Below the pieces are notes generated by a model, which ran no database searches, was not told where the DNA came from, and saw nothing but the letters and a program-made list of their open reading frames with translations. A program made the position numbers and the translations under genes. Below are positions 62,803-64,000 of a stretch of DNA of 64,000 nucleotides, piece by piece. The stretch spans positions 186,001-250,000 of the forward strand of contig NZ_SACJ01000003.1 in assembly GCF_004016525.1 (NCBI RefSeq), in the 5' to 3' direction. The DNA comes from Flavobacterium sufflavum. Its GTDB lineage: Bacteria; Bacteroidota; Bacteroidia; Flavobacteriales; Flavobacteriaceae. The first letter of the stretch is position 1. The number at the start of each line of letters is the position of its first letter.

Positions 62803-64000
62803 ATGAATAAAAATCTATTTGTTTCGTTTGCATTAGTGGCTACTTTTTTAGCAACTGCCCAACAAAAAAACTCATTATTAGAGCAATCTTTTTGGAAAAC
62901 ATCTCCTGATGTTGCAACCCTAAAAGCCGAAATAGCAAAAGGAAACAATCCTTCTGAAAGTACTAATAATGCTTTTGATGCAGTAGTTTATGCCATAAAC
63001 AATGATGCACCAACTGAAACAATTAAATTTTTATTAGAACAACCTGGAAACACGGTGAATAAACCAACTCATGATAACCGCATCTACCTTCATTGGGCTG
63101 CTACAAAAGGTAATGTTGAAATAGTAAATTACTTAATTGCTAAAGGTTCTGATATCAACCTTGAAGACAGCCACGGAACAACTCCAATAACTTCTGCCGC
63201 CAACAGTGCTCAAAGCAATACTGCTATTTACGATGCTTTTTTTAAAGCAGGATTAGACCCAAAGAAAAAGTACAAGGATGGAGCAAATCTTTTGCTTATG
63301 GCGATTCCTAGCGACAAAAATTTAACCCTAAGTAATTATTTCATATCTAAAGGATTGTCTCTTAAAGACACTGACAACTACGGTAATACTGTATTTAACT
63401 ATGCTGCAAGAACAGGAAATATAACTCTTTTGAAAACATTATTAGAAAAAGGAGTAAAATATACTGATAACGCACTTATCATTGCTTCTCAAGGATCTCG
63501 TCGTGAAGCAAATACCTTTGAAGTTTACAAATATTTAGTAGAAAATTTGAAGTTAAAACCAACTGTAATTTCAATTGATGGAGAAACGGTTTTACACAGT
63601 TTAGTGCGTAAAGCAAACCAAACTGAAATTATCAATTACTTCATCAATAAAGGAGTTGACATTAACAAAGCAGATAACGACGGGAATACTGCCTTAATGA
63701 ACGCTGCGGCTGGAAGAGACACTGAAGCTTTAGAATTATTACTTCCTAAAGTAAAAGATATCAACACTCAAAATGCAAAAGGAGAATCAGCGCTATCAAT
63801 AGCAATCCAATCAGGAACTCCAAAAGCGGTAGAACTTTTATTAAGCAAAAAAGCCAACATTAACGTTTTAGACAAAGACAATAACAACCTGGGATTTTAT
63901 TTAATTCAATCGTATCACCCACAAATGATGGGAGGACGTGGGCCTGAATCCAGCAATACACCTACAGAAGATCCTTTTGCCGCAAAAGTAAAATTATTAC
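62803..64000 (+). CDS. Exported ankyrin-repeat protein (runs off the window)
   Basis: At least 399 codons, open to the end of the window; the C-terminus is not seen. Signal peptide MNKNLFVSFALVATFLATAQ. Ankyrin repeats are clear: NRIYLHWAATKGNVEIVNYLIAKGSDINLED (about 92-122), NYGNTVFNYAARTGNITLLKTLLEKGVKY (about 192-220), then INYFINKGVDINKADNDGNTALMNAAAGRD and INTQNAKGESALSIAIQSGTPKAVELLLSKKANINVLD. Ankyrin repeats bind proteins; the exported form is common in Bacteroidota and of unknown role. The start is the ATG at 62803, 84 bases after a consensus promoter. Confidence 0.85.
   Translation, partial: MNKNLFVSFALVATFLATAQQKNSLLEQSFWKTSPDVATLKAEIAKGNNPSESTNNAFDAVVYAINNDAPTETIKFLLEQPGNTVNKPTHDNRIYLHWAATKGNVEIVNYLIAKGSDINLEDSHGTTPITSAANSAQSNTAIYDAFFKAGLDPKKKYKDGANLLLMAIPSDKNLTLSNYFISKGLSLKDTDNYGNTVFNYAARTGNITLLKTLLEKGVKYTDNALIIASQGSRREANTFEVYKYLVENLKLKPTVISIDGETVLHSLVRKANQTEIINYFINKGVDINKADNDGNTALMNAAAGRDTEALELLLPKVKDINTQNAKGESALSIAIQSGTPKAVELLLSKKANINVLDKDNNNLGFYLIQSYHPQMMGGRGPESSNTPTEDPFAAKVKLL

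Noticed and set aside
62592..62948. Minus-strand ORF over the ankyrin gene start
   Set aside because: It is antisense to a clear signal peptide and promoter, and its composition is that of a shadow frame.
1..64000. CRISPR array, rRNA operon, prophage or toxin-antitoxin pair
   Set aside because: No regularly spaced repeats, rRNA sequence, phage structural genes or small paired toxin/antitoxin frames were seen on either strand.

Overview
The window reads as chromosomal DNA of a Flavobacterium-like member of the Bacteroidota (Flavobacteriaceae). The base composition is AT-rich. Promoters follow the Bacteroidota pattern TTG-N18..21-TAnnTTTG instead of the E. coli -35/-10, and eight good examples can be read directly. 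There are SusC/SusD, FecR/ECF sigma, DUF4290, a type IX secretion cargo protein and a 6S RNA of the flavobacterial arrangement (zapA-6S-rny). No rRNA, CRISPR array or phage was seen.

Layout. 1-1545 is cassette-like accessory DNA: two orphan hypothetical genes, each ending at a copy of a CTACA(CA)TAACAGC repeat with imperfect palindromes between them. 1612-2922 holds a lone NagB/6-phosphogluconolactonase-fold gene and a block of small repeats (a MITE-like inverted repeat and a structured RNA-like element). 2923-38175 is a housekeeping backbone: carB, rpmH, an ABC-F ATPase, a GlmU-family protein, rpmE2, a glycosyltransferase, a phosphohexomutase, an MsbA-like exporter, an M23 peptidase/TonB receptor pair, zapA-6S RNA-rny, xerD, three small outer-membrane barrels, aroQ, a CDF transporter, murA, recQ, fmt, HU, YqgE, a class IV PLP enzyme and a START-like protein.

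38176-57172 is the most interesting part. A complete tRNA-Met gene is followed by about 18.9 kb of DNA ending in a 43-base copy (42 of 43 identical) of the 3' part of that tRNA. This is the classic footprint of a genomic island inserted into a tRNA gene. The cargo is a polysaccharide utilization locus: an FHS sugar porter, a clan GH-G (GH63/GH37-like) hydrolase, a GH30 enzyme, a GH3 beta-glucosidase, a GH65 enzyme, SusD, a SusC with an N-terminal STN domain, FecR, an ECF sigma factor and an orphan LuxR-type HTH protein. A decayed fragment of a second GH3 gene lies between the GH3 and GH65 genes. No integrase is recognisable; short broken ORFs lie near both island ends.

How the island genes may work together (inference): SusC/SusD import an oligosaccharide, and the STN domain of SusC reports occupancy to FecR, which releases the ECF sigma to transcribe the locus. 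GH30 plus GH3 suggests a beta-glucan such as beta-1,6-glucan, while the GH65 and GH63/37-like enzymes suggest an alpha-glucoside such as trehalose or kojibiose. Together they would fit fungal or oomycete biomass. The FHS porter takes the released monosaccharide across the inner membrane.

57560-64000 lies outside the island: a 1650-residue type IX secretion cargo protein with a LamG domain, then an exported ankyrin-repeat protein that runs off the end of the window.
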